Source of the DNA: an uncultured bacterium | GTDB lineage: Bacteria; Bacillota; Clostridia; Oscillospirales; Ruminococcaceae | Direction of reading: 5' to 3' | DNA: 7,946 nt | Assembly: GCA_905215595.1 (NCBI GenBank) | Contig: CAJMQZ010000094.1 | Location: forward strand, 1-7,946 | Part shown: piece by piece, positions 1 to 5,730 of the stretch | Layout of the letters: each line of letters starts with the position of its first letter | Numbering within the stretch: position 1 is the stretch's first letter | Made by a program: the position numbers and the translations under genes | Notes under the pieces: model-generated | Databases searched by the model: none | The model's input: the letters and a program-made list of their open reading frames with translations, nothing else | What the model was told of the DNA's origin: nothing

Positions 1-772
1 TGGTGGTGTCGATCTGGATGAACTCCTGCTGCGGGTGCTTGCGGCCGCCCTGCGGCGGCACGTTGCTGACAGTACCCTCCAAGATCTTCAGCAGTGCCTG
101 CTGTACGCCCTCGCCGCCCACATCGCGGGTGATGGAGGGGTTTTCGCTCTTGCGGGTGATCTTGTCGATCTCATCAATGTAGATGATGCCGATCTGTGCC
201 TTCTGCACATCAAAATCTGCCGCCTGGATCAGCTTGAGCAGAATGTTTTCCACGTCCTCGCCCACATAACCGGCCTCGGTAAGGGTGGTGGCATCCGCAA
301 TGGCGAAGGGCACGCCCAGCATCTTGGCCAGTGTCTGCGCCAGCAGGGTCTTGCCCACGCCGGAGGGACCCAGCAGCAGCACGTTGGACTTTTGCAGCTC
401 CACGTCGCCGCCCTTGCCGCTGAGGATACGCTTATAGTGGTTGTAGACCGAAACGGACAGCACACGCTTTGCCTCGTCCTGACCGATGACATACTGATCC
501 AGACCTTCCTTGATCTCGGCCGGGGTCATGATGTTGATATCCAGATCTGCGGCAGCGGGCTGGACATGGGCGCGGCTTGCGCTGCCGCGAGCCGGACGGG
601 CGCTTTTGGGCTGATCCGGCTTGTCAGAGAGCAGATCGTGGCACAGGCCGATGCACTCGCTGCAGATATTGACCCCGGGGCCGATGATCATGCGCTCCAC
701 TTCGTCCTGATGCTTGCCGCAAAAGCTGCAAACCAGATCTTTTTCGTTTTTGCCGGAATTGTTATTTGCCAT
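1..772 (-). CDS. clpX: ClpX, ATP-dependent unfoldase subunit of ClpXP (3' end cut by window edge)
   Basis: ClpX is the AAA+ ATPase that recognises tagged or misfolded cytoplasmic proteins, unfolds them and feeds them into ClpP. The ATG at 772 opens a frame that stays open to base 1, giving 257 codons of a protein usually a little over 400 residues long. The N-terminal zinc-binding domain is visible as C15-x2-C18 and C37-x2-C40. A low-complexity linker (about 51-77) precedes the AAA+ core. That core has Walker A GPSGVGKT (135-142), the GYVG pore loop (168-171), Walker B IIYIDE (196-201) and the RKH loop (244-246). The site AAGGA (782-786) lies 9 bases before the start. clpX follows clpP by 36 bases, the usual ClpXP arrangement. 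The missing part holds the sensor 2 region and C-terminal domain. Identity is secure; only completeness is unknown. Confidence 0.97.
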   Translation of the reverse strand, partial: MANNNSGKNEKDLVCSFCGKHQDEVERMIIGPGVNICSECIGLCHDLLSDKPDQPKSARPARGSASRAHVQPAAADLDINIMTPAEIKEGLDQYVIGQDEAKRVLSVSVYNHYKRILSGKGGDVELQKSNVLLLGPSGVGKTLLAQTLAKMLGVPFAIADATTLTEAGYVGEDVENILLKLIQAADFDVQKAQIGIIYIDEIDKITRKSENPSITRDVGGEGVQQALLKILEGTVSNVPPQGGRKHPQQEFIQIDTT

Positions 773-781
773 AGCTGTTTT

Positions 782-803
782 TCCTTATCCTGGATAGATT
801 ATA
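782..803 (-). promoter_or_regulatory. clpP-clpX gap: Shine-Dalgarno and possible -10 hexamer for clpX
   Basis: Seen on the minus strand: a perfect TATAAT (798-803) just after the clpP stop, then AAGGA (782-786) ahead of the clpX ATG. At 16-18 bases upstream of the hexamer there is nothing resembling TTGACA, and there is no TG for an extended -10. It may be a weak internal promoter giving clpX some independent transcription, or chance in an A/T-rich gap. The ribosome site is sound; the promoter is speculative. Confidence 0.3.
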
Positions 804-808
804 GCGGT

Positions 809-1405
809 TTACCGGTGGGCAATGACCTCATCGATCAGGCCGTATTCCTTTGCCTGCTGCGCGGTAAGGTAGTTGTCGCGCTCGGTGTCCTGCTGGATCT
901 TTTCCAGCGGCTGGCCGGTGTACTCGCTGAGCATCCGGTTCATCTTATCGCGGATATAGACCATGTGCTCGGCATGGATCTTGATATCCGTGGTCTGACC
1001 GGAAAGGCCGCCGCCCTGACCGCCAATCAGCGGCTGGTGGATCATGATCTCGGCGTTGGGCAGGGCAAAGCGCTTGCCCTTGGTGCCGCTTGCCAGCAGA
1101 AATGCGCCCATAGAGGCCGCCATGCCCATGCAGATGGTGGAAACATCGCACTTGATATACTGCATGGTGTCGTGGATGGCCATGCCGGCGCTGATGGAGC
1201 CGCCGGGGCTGTTGATATACAGGCTGATGTCCTTGTCCGGGTCCTGCCCTTCCAGATACAGCAGCTGGGCCACGACCAGGCTGGCAGAGGTGTCGTTGAC
1301 GTCCTCGCTCAGAACAATGATGCGGTCATTCAGCAGACGGGAAAAAATATCGTAAGAACGCTCGCCATGTGCCGACTGTTCCACGACATAAGGAACAAAA
1401 CTCAT
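809..1405 (-). CDS. clpP: ClpP, ATP-dependent Clp protease proteolytic subunit
   Basis: ClpP is the self-compartmentalised serine protease that degrades proteins delivered by ClpX or ClpC in the cytoplasm. The protein is 198 residues, normal for the family. The catalytic triad is visible: S98 in GMAASMG, H123 in MIHQP and D173 in the DTERD motif. The handle region follows H123, with the glycine-rich stretch GGQGGG at about 128-133. The N-terminal segment SFVPYVVEQ matches the axial-loop start of Firmicutes ClpP. The start ATG at 1405 has GGAGG 8 bases upstream, and the stop is TAA at 809-811. It is followed by clpX after 36 bases and preceded by tig across a hairpin-bearing gap. I see neither a CtsR tandem heptamer operator nor a CIRCE element upstream, so heat control through those repressors is not evident here. 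Confidence 0.98.
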   Translation of the reverse strand: MSFVPYVVEQSAHGERSYDIFSRLLNDRIIVLSEDVNDTSASLVVAQLLYLEGQDPDKDISLYINSPGGSISAGMAIHDTMQYIKCDVSTICMGMAASMGAFLLASGTKGKRFALPNAEIMIHQPLIGGQGGGLSGQTTDIKIHAEHMVYIRDKMNRMLSEYTGQPLEKIQQDTERDNYLTAQQAKEYGLIDEVIAHR

Positions 1406-1429
1406 AAAGTTCGCCTCCCAAAAAAACGG

Positions 1430-1435
1430 AATATA
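1430..1435 (-). promoter_or_regulatory. Candidate -10 hexamer for clpP (TATATT), without a clear -35
   Basis: TATATT lies 24 bases before the clpP start on the minus strand, directly after the large inverted repeat. The region where a -35 would sit (about 1453-1458) falls inside a repeat arm and reads GTATCG, a poor match. If the inverted repeat terminates tig transcription, clpP needs a promoter here; if it does not, clpP may be fed by readthrough from tig. I cannot decide from sequence alone. Confidence 0.25.
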
Positions 1436-1443
1436 GTATTTGC

Positions 1444-1496
1444 AAAATTGACCGATACGGGTCCCCTGTAAAGTTCAGCCGTATCGGTCAATTTTT
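1444..1496 (-). terminator. Perfect 17-bp inverted repeat between tig and clpP, probable terminator
   Basis: The arms at 1444-1460 and 1479-1495 are exact reverse complements (AAAATTGACCGATACGG and its mate) around an 18-base centre that could add a small CTG/CAG stem. A runs on the 5' side pair with T runs on the 3' side, giving T4 in the minus sense and T5 in the plus sense, so it could act in both directions. It lies 59 bases past the tig stop and 38 bases before the clpP start, so the most economical reading is a tig terminator or partial attenuator ahead of clpP. The U tract is short and mostly paired, so termination may be incomplete. Confidence 0.6.
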
Positions 1497-1512
1497 ACAA
1501 CCTTTGATTTGT

Positions 1513-1536
1513 AGATGCACGGCAGTCCGTGCACCT
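1513..1536 (-). other. Short hairpin just after the tig stop codon
   Basis: In the minus-strand RNA, 1536-1527 pairs with 1522-1513: seven perfect base pairs (TGCACGG with CCGTGCA) plus G-U, G-C and A-U extension around an ACTG loop. One outer pair is G-U in the minus RNA but A-C on the plus strand, which fits the tig transcript as the structured molecule. No T run follows, so it is not a canonical terminator. It may be a 3'-end stabilising structure placed before the larger inverted repeat. Confidence 0.4.
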
Positions 1537-1554
1537 TACAGCTGTGGACGCCAA

Positions 1555-2871
1555 TTACTCAGCGTCGGCAGCCTTCTCGGCCTCAGCAGCCTTCTCCACG
1601 ATGTTGGCGTGGCTCTTGATGAAGTCGATTGCCTTGGTCACGGCCAGGTCGTTCTTCAGGTCGTCCATGTTCACCACATCACGCACCTGCTTCTCTTCCA
1701 TCTTGTACTGGTCGGCAATGCGCTTGATCTCAGCATCGACGTCCTCATCGGAAGCGACGATGTTCTCAGCAGCGGCAACAGCCTCCAGAGCCAGACGGAT
1801 CTTGACCTGCTTCTCAGCCTGCGGCATGAAGGAAGCGCGGAACTGCTCCATAGTCTGGCCCATATACTTCAGGTAGTCCTCGAGGCGCAGGCCCTGCTGC
1901 TCCACGCGGAATGCAAAGTCGTTGACCATCTCGTCCATGCGGGCATCATACATTGCCTGGGGGATCTCACCCTCCATGCTCTCGATGACCTGATCCACCA
2001 GAGCGTTCTCAACAGCCAGATCGTCCTGCTTGTCCAGCTGCTCCTGATTGTTCTTGCGGATGGAAGCCTTGAACTCGTCCAGAGTGTCGTACTCGGAGCA
2101 GTCCTTTGCCAGCTCGTCATCCAGAGCGGGCAGCTCCTTGTACTTGACCTCGTGCAGCTTGATCTTAAAGACAGCTGCCTTGCCGGCCAGCTCAGCAGCC
2201 TGGTACTCGGTGGGGAAGGTGACGTTCACATCGAACTCTTCGCCAGCGGAGTGGCCCACGATCTGATCCTCGAAGCCGGGGATGAAGCTGCCGCTGCCCA
2301 GGGTCAGGCTGTAGTGCTCAGCCTTGCCGCCCTCGAATGCAACGCCGTCCACAAAGCCCTCGAAGTCGATATCCACGATATCGCCGTTCTGAGCAGCGCC
2401 CTCACGGGTCAGCTCACGGGCGTTGCGCTCCTGCACACGCTTCAGCTCAGCGTCCACAGCCTCGTCGGTGACAGTATGGACCGTCTTTTCCACGGTCAGA
2501 CCGTTGTAGTTGCCGACCTTGATCTCGGGCTTGACAGCGACCTTGACGGTCAGGGTGACACCCTCGGTCTCGTTTGCGGCGTCAACGCTGACTTCCGGAC
2601 GGCCGACCGGCTCCACGTTTGCTTCCTTAACAGCAGCCTCGAAAGCCTCGGGGAACAGCTCGTTGATGGCATCGTAGGTAAAGACATCGGCACCGTACAT
2701 CTTCTCGATCAGAGAACGGGGAGCCTTGCCCTTGCGGAAGCCGGGCACAGCATACTTCTTGCTTTCCTTCTTGAAAACATCGGCAACAGCCTTCTTGAAG
2801 GCCTCTGCGTCGATGGAGAACTGCAGTTCTGCCATGCTCTTCTCGAGCTTTTCACACTTGATGAGATTCAT
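1555..2871 (-). CDS. tig: Trigger factor, ribosome-associated chaperone and peptidyl-prolyl isomerase
   Basis: Trigger factor binds the 50S exit tunnel at L23 and shields nascent chains. The protein is 438 residues, normal for the family. The N-terminal ribosome-binding domain carries the signature GFRKGKAP at 44-51. The FKBP-type isomerase domain spans about 162-245 (from NGDIVDIDF to KLHEVK). A long helical C-terminal chaperone domain follows and ends in an Ala/Glu-rich tail. The start is the ATG at 2871: GGAGG (2880-2884) stands 8 bases upstream. An in-frame GTG at 2886 opens the frame further, but it overlaps the Shine-Dalgarno site itself and adds five unconserved residues, so I reject it. 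Lysines in the N-terminal part I translated are nearly all AAG, suggesting the codon bias of a highly expressed gene. It has its own promoter and precedes clpP, a common pairing in bacteria. Confidence 0.97.
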   Translation of the reverse strand: MNLIKCEKLEKSMAELQFSIDAEAFKKAVADVFKKESKKYAVPGFRKGKAPRSLIEKMYGADVFTYDAINELFPEAFEAAVKEANVEPVGRPEVSVDAANETEGVTLTVKVAVKPEIKVGNYNGLTVEKTVHTVTDEAVDAELKRVQERNARELTREGAAQNGDIVDIDFEGFVDGVAFEGGKAEHYSLTLGSGSFIPGFEDQIVGHSAGEEFDVNVTFPTEYQAAELAGKAAVFKIKLHEVKYKELPALDDELAKDCSEYDTLDEFKASIRKNNQEQLDKQDDLAVENALVDQVIESMEGEIPQAMYDARMDEMVNDFAFRVEQQGLRLEDYLKYMGQTMEQFRASFMPQAEKQVKIRLALEAVAAAENIVASDEDVDAEIKRIADQYKMEEKQVRDVVNMDDLKNDLAVTKAIDFIKSHANIVEKAAEAEKAADAE

Positions 2872-2898
2872 TTGTTTATCCTCCACTCAAATATTCTA

Positions 2899-2981
2899 TT
2901 GCTCCGGGCAGGAAGTTTTTGCCCTGAGCAACCGCGCACCACGTCCTTGCTGTATGCACACGGAATGCGGGGACGCGCGCG
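2899..2981 (-). promoter_or_regulatory. Structured 5' leader of tig (two stem-loops)
   Basis: In the minus-sense RNA two hairpins can form. The nearer one (2931-2899) pairs TTGCTCAGGGCA with TGCCCGGAGCAA: eleven Watson-Crick pairs with one A-G mismatch and a 9-base loop, ending 14 bases upstream of the Shine-Dalgarno site. The farther one (2981-2933) pairs CGCGC/GCGCG on the outside and CGTCC/GGACG inside, with small bulges and a 24-base loop. Neither is followed by a T run and neither hides GGAGG, so they are not an obvious terminator or anti-SD switch. I do not recognise a known riboswitch family. Confidence 0.4.
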
Positions 2982-3013
2982 CTCAATTGGGTGCAACAAT
3001 CGCGTCAAAACTT

Positions 3014-3061
3014 ATTATAGCACGCTCTGGACACAATTGCCATACCAAATTTTTAAATTTT
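3014..3061 (-). promoter_or_regulatory. tig promoter: extended -10 with upstream A/T tract
   Basis: The minus strand reads TGCTATAAT (3022-3014), a perfect extended -10. Eighteen bases upstream is ATGGCA (3038-3043), four of six matches to the -35 consensus. Farther upstream lies an unbroken 15-base A/T run (3047-3061), at about -40 to -54 from the predicted start near 3007, where an UP element would contact RNA polymerase alpha. The predicted leader is about 135 bases. This is one of the two best promoter candidates in the window and suits a highly expressed chaperone gene. Confidence 0.75.
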
Positions 3062-3087
3062 GTCGTTTTTGCCCTTTTATGCCGCCG

Positions 3088-3771
3088 TTAATTGATGCGG
3101 TAGGGGCAGAAACGCAGGCCGTCGGCACTTACCAGCTTGTACCGGATGCCGTCCACCTCGCCCTGCACGGCAAACCGGATGGCGTTGCCATGCAGATGAC
3201 CATAGAAGCAGGTCTTGACGCCGTACTCCTTCAGGGTGGCCACGATCTCCGGGGCGCTGGTTCCGGTGTAGACCGGCGGATAGTGCAGGAACACCAGCTT
3301 TTCCAGCCCGGGCTCCGCAGCCTGCAAACTCATGCGCAGGCGGCCGATCTCCCGGTTCATCACCTTTTCATCGTGGGGCTCGCCCACATCGAACAGCCAG
3401 CCGCGGGTGCCGCAGATGGCGTACCCCTCCACGCTGTAAGAATTGTTATGCAGGATGTGCAGGGTATCGAAGCCCTCGGCCTTGAGGTAGGCATTCATCT
3501 TGTTGGCGGTGGACCACCAGTAATCGTGGTTGCCCTTCATGATGATCTTCTGCCCGGGCAGCTGCTGTAAAAAGGCGAAATCCTTGCGGGTATCGGTCAG
3601 GCGCATGGCCCAGCTGATATCCCCCGCCAGCACGATGGTGTCCTGCGGGGTGATGAGCTTGCGCCAGTTTTTCTCCAGCCTGTCCACATAATCGTTCCAG
3701 CCGGGGAAGATATCCATCGGCTTGGATGCGCCCAGAGAAAGATGGGGGTCGCCAAGCACAAAAAGTGCCAT
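3088..3771 (-). CDS. Calcineurin-like metallophosphoesterase (COG1768-type), substrate unknown
   Basis: A 227-residue cytoplasmic phosphoesterase with no signal peptide or membrane segment. The dinuclear metal-binding motifs of the calcineurin-like superfamily appear in order: GDPHL (D8, H10), GDISW (D51), GNHD (80-83), LHYPP (H163) and GHLH (191-194). The whole protein is essentially one catalytic domain. The family hydrolyses phosphomono- or diesters, but the substrate of this subgroup is not established, and nothing in the sequence fixes it. The ATG at 3771 has AGGAG (3782-3786) 10 bases upstream. It follows thrC by 36 bases and probably shares its transcript, though a link to threonine synthesis is not implied by the protein. 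Downstream, the gap to tig has no obvious terminator but contains the tig promoter. Family assignment is strong and role is open. Confidence 0.92.
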   Translation of the reverse strand: MALFVLGDPHLSLGASKPMDIFPGWNDYVDRLEKNWRKLITPQDTIVLAGDISWAMRLTDTRKDFAFLQQLPGQKIIMKGNHDYWWSTANKMNAYLKAEGFDTLHILHNNSYSVEGYAICGTRGWLFDVGEPHDEKVMNREIGRLRMSLQAAEPGLEKLVFLHYPPVYTGTSAPEIVATLKEYGVKTCFYGHLHGNAIRFAVQGEVDGIRYKLVSADGLRFCPYRIN

Positions 3772-3807
3772 AGTCTGTTTACTCCTGTTCTGTCTGTCCG
3801 CAGAAGC

Positions 3808-5268
3808 TTATGCCTGATAGCCCAGCGCCACCTCGGCGATCTGTGCCGGAGCAATAACGGTATCAAAGCGCTCCGGCTTGCTGCGCAGAGCGGCAAGGCT
3901 TGCCGGTGCGGCGTGGCCGGTGGCAGCCTCCAGCTGCTGCATGGCTTCAAAATCGTTTTCCGGGGCGGTTTTGCCCAGTGCGCTCAGCACACTGCGGGGG
4001 AACTTGAAGGGCGATGCGGTGGAAAGCACCACCATGGGCACGCCCTGCCGCTTTTTCTGTGCAGCCACATGGAAGGCCACGGCGGTGTGGGTATCGCACA
4101 GGTAGCCGTCCTTTTCGTAGCGGGAACGGATCTCCCCTGCCACCTCGGTCTCGCTGCTCCAGCCGCAGGAGAAGGTCTCCTGAATAGCTGCCAGCGTCTC
4201 GGGACGGACGGTGTAGCTGCCGGTGGCAGTCAGCTGCTGCATAAAGCCCGCCACCTCGGCATCGCTGCCGGTCACATGGTACAGCAGGCGCTCCAGATTG
4301 GAGGACACCAGAATGTCCATGCTGGGCGAGGTGGTCTTGAAGAACTCCCGCTTTGCGGTGTAGGTGCCGGTGGTGAGGAAATCGGTCAGCACGTTGTTCT
4401 CGTTGGAAGCGCAGACCAGCTTGCCCACGGGCAGGCCCATGCGCTTTGCATAGTAGCCTGCCAGAATGTCGCCGAAGTTACCGGTGGGTACGCAGAAGTC
4501 CACTTCATCGCCGAAGGTGATCCTGCCCGCCTTGAGCAGCTGGGCATAGGCGGCAAAGTAATAGACGATCTGCGGCACCAGACGGCCCCAGTTGATGGAG
4601 TTGGCGCTGGACAGGCGGATGTTCCGCTTGGCAAGCTCTGCTGCAATGGCAGTGTCACCAAAGACCTTCTTCACACCGGTCTGTGCATCATCAAAGTTGC
4701 CGCGCACAGCGTACACTGCCACGTTGGCGCCCTCCTGCGTTGCCATCTGCAGGCGCTGGATCTCGCTGGTGCCGCCCGTGGGATAGAACACTGCGATCTC
4801 CACGCCCGGGATATCATGGTAGCCGTCCAGAGCTGCCTTTCCGGTATCGCCGCTGGTCGCCACAAGGATCAGGGTCTTTTCCGTGCGGCCCAGATTCTTT
4901 TTGGCTTCCACCAGAAGCTTCGGCATCAGCTGCAGAGCATAATCCTTGAATGCACAGGTAGGGCCATGCCACAGCTCTAAGGCATAGGTGTCCCCTTCCA
5001 CCGGGGCAAGATAGCCTGCCTTGCCGCCAAAGGCCTCTCCGTAGGTCTTGTGGGCAGCTTCAGTCAGGAAATCCTGCGAGTAGTCGGTCAGATATTCTTT
5101 GATGACGGCAGCTGCCATGGCCGGGTAGTCCAGCTCGCACAGTGCCTTCACATCCACCTGCGGAAAGCTTTCCGGTACAAACAGACCGCCCTCGTTGGAC
5201 AGGCCCTGTGCGATTGCTTCCGAGGAAGTCACTTTGCGGTTTTGGTCTCTGGTACTAAAAAACTGCAT
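3808..5268 (-). CDS. thrC: Threonine synthase
   Basis: This PLP enzyme converts O-phospho-L-homoserine and water to L-threonine and phosphate, the last step of threonine biosynthesis. The protein is 486 residues and belongs to the long type with a threonine-synthase N-terminal domain (FFSTRD near residue 3, then NEGGLFVPE at 25-33). The PLP lysine is K108 in HGPTCAFKD. The cofactor phosphate loops SGDTGKAAL (139-147) and PTGNFGD (261-267) are both present. I chose the ATG at 5268 because AAGGAG (5277-5282) lies 8 bases upstream and because family-like sequence begins at once. A further in-frame ATG at 5346 would add 26 unconserved residues translated from the hairpin-rich leader and lacks a good ribosome site. 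No other threonine pathway gene is in the window, so thrC stands apart from hom and thrB here. Confidence 0.96.
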   Translation of the reverse strand: MQFFSTRDQNRKVTSSEAIAQGLSNEGGLFVPESFPQVDVKALCELDYPAMAAAVIKEYLTDYSQDFLTEAAHKTYGEAFGGKAGYLAPVEGDTYALELWHGPTCAFKDYALQLMPKLLVEAKKNLGRTEKTLILVATSGDTGKAALDGYHDIPGVEIAVFYPTGGTSEIQRLQMATQEGANVAVYAVRGNFDDAQTGVKKVFGDTAIAAELAKRNIRLSSANSINWGRLVPQIVYYFAAYAQLLKAGRITFGDEVDFCVPTGNFGDILAGYYAKRMGLPVGKLVCASNENNVLTDFLTTGTYTAKREFFKTTSPSMDILVSSNLERLLYHVTGSDAEVAGFMQQLTATGSYTVRPETLAAIQETFSCGWSSETEVAGEIRSRYEKDGYLCDTHTAVAFHVAAQKKRQGVPMVVLSTASPFKFPRSVLSALGKTAPENDFEAMQQLEAATGHAAPASLAALRSKPERFDTVIAPAQIAEVALGYQA

Positions 5269-5295
5269 TGTTGTCGCTCCTTTTTCGCCGTAGAA

Positions 5296-5387
5296 CGTGC
5301 AAAGCACGCTCTTCTGCTGTGGCAGAGAAGCCCTCTGCCCGTACATTTTCCCACCGGGGCCGTTGCTTTACGTGAGAAAAGCGCCCC
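5296..5387 (-). promoter_or_regulatory. thrC leader with three potential hairpins
   Basis: The minus-sense leader can form three stem-loops in series. The first (5387-5356) pairs GGGGCGCTTT with AAAGC/GCCCC across a four-base bulge and overlaps the yraN stop codon. The second (5339-5321) is a perfect 7-bp stem, GGCAGAG/CTCTGCC, with a 5-base loop. The third (5308-5296) is CGTGC/GCACG with a TTT loop, 14 bases before the Shine-Dalgarno site. No T run follows any of them, and I see neither a T-box nor a threonine-rich leader peptide. They may stabilise the message, mark a processing site or modulate translation. Confidence 0.35.
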
Positions 5388-5730
5388 TTATAATATGTAC
5401 CATCCAGCGCCCGCTGTCAAGAGGGAACACTTCTGCCACGTCAAATCGCACCGGTGCATCGCTCAGGCCATTCTGCTGCAGATAACACTGTGCTGCACGG
5501 ATCAGGCGGCGCTGTTTGGGCCGGTCCACCGCTTCTGCCGGGCTGGCCAGAGAGCCTTCCGCACGGGTCTTGACCTCACAGATGACAATGGTCCCATCCG
5601 GCTCCTGCACCACAACATCCAGCTCACCCATCCGGGTGTGGAAGTTGTGTGCCAGCAGCCTGCAGCCCTGCTTCTGATACCAGCGGGCCGCAGCAGCTTC
5701 TCCCCTGCGCCCTGTCTCGGCGCGGTTCAC
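5368..5730 (-). CDS. yraN: YraN / UPF0102 family protein, predicted endonuclease-fold
   Basis: A 120-residue cytoplasmic protein of the widespread UPF0102 (YraN) family. It begins with the family pattern GxxGExxAARWYxxQG (7-22). It then shows GELD (35-38) and CEVKTR (51-56), whose E52-x-K54 together with D38 resembles the D-ExK active site of the restriction-endonuclease-like fold. RFDV (95-98) is a further family motif. The molecular role is not firmly established; adjacency to rnhB is common and suggests nucleic-acid maintenance. The start is GTG at 5730, and its first bases overlap the rnhB stop as GTGA. The Shine-Dalgarno site GGAG (5739-5742) is 8 bases upstream, inside rnhB. The 3' end of this gene also contains the likely thrC promoter. 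Confidence 0.93.
   Translation of the reverse strand: MNRAETGRRGEAAAARWYQKQGCRLLAHNFHTRMGELDVVVQEPDGTIVICEVKTRAEGSLASPAEAVDRPKQRRLIRAAQCYLQQNGLSDAPVRFDVAEVFPLDSGRWMVHIIRGAFLT
5392..5420 (-). promoter_or_regulatory. Probable thrC promoter inside the 3' end of yraN
   Basis: The minus strand has a perfect -35 TTGACA (5415-5420), then a 17-base spacer, then CATATT (5392-5397), four of six matches to the -10. An overlapping TATTAT (5390-5395) matches five of six but at 19-base spacing. The predicted start near 5385 gives a leader of about 115 bases before the thrC ATG. This would separate thrC and the phosphoesterase from the lepB operon transcriptionally. Since the TTGACA sits within coding sequence (Leu-Asp-Ser), coincidence is possible. 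Confidence 0.6.

Noticed and set aside
35..1471. Long plus-strand open frame of 478 codons opposite clpX and clpP
   Set aside because: It is antisense to two unmistakable genes, has a low-complexity Leu/Val/Ala/His-rich translation without recognisable motifs and lacks a ribosome site. G/C-rich third positions remove stops on the opposite strand.
1406..1500. CtsR or CIRCE heat-shock operator upstream of clpP
   Set aside because: Only a single GGTCAA half-motif occurs in each repeat arm in opposite orientation, not the tandem heptamers CtsR needs. No TTAGCACTC-type CIRCE repeat is present.
2872..2886. GTG start for trigger factor five codons upstream
   Set aside because: The GTG overlaps the GGAGG that serves the ATG at 2871, so it cannot have its own ribosome site there.
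3047..3061. A/T palindrome after the phosphoesterase gene as a terminator
   Set aside because: The only inverted repeat is AAATTT-type without a G/C stem, so it cannot form a stable terminator hairpin. An UP-element role for tig fits better.
1504..3570. Plus-strand open frame of 688 codons opposite tig and the phosphoesterase
   Set aside because: It has the same antisense-shadow character, runs through the tig promoter and leader and across two genes, and resembles no protein family.
3742..4980. Plus-strand open frame of 412 codons opposite thrC
   Set aside because: It is antisense to a full-length threonine synthase with all motifs intact and shows no coding features of its own.
5269..5346. 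N-terminal extension of ThrC from an upstream ATG
   Set aside because: The added 26 residues are not family-like, the upstream ATG lacks a good ribosome site, and the ATG at 5268 has AAGGAG at 8 bases.
5269..5367. T-box or threonine attenuator ahead of thrC
   Set aside because: There is no T-box consensus (TGGNACCGCG-like), no terminator T run and no run of threonine codons in a leader peptide.
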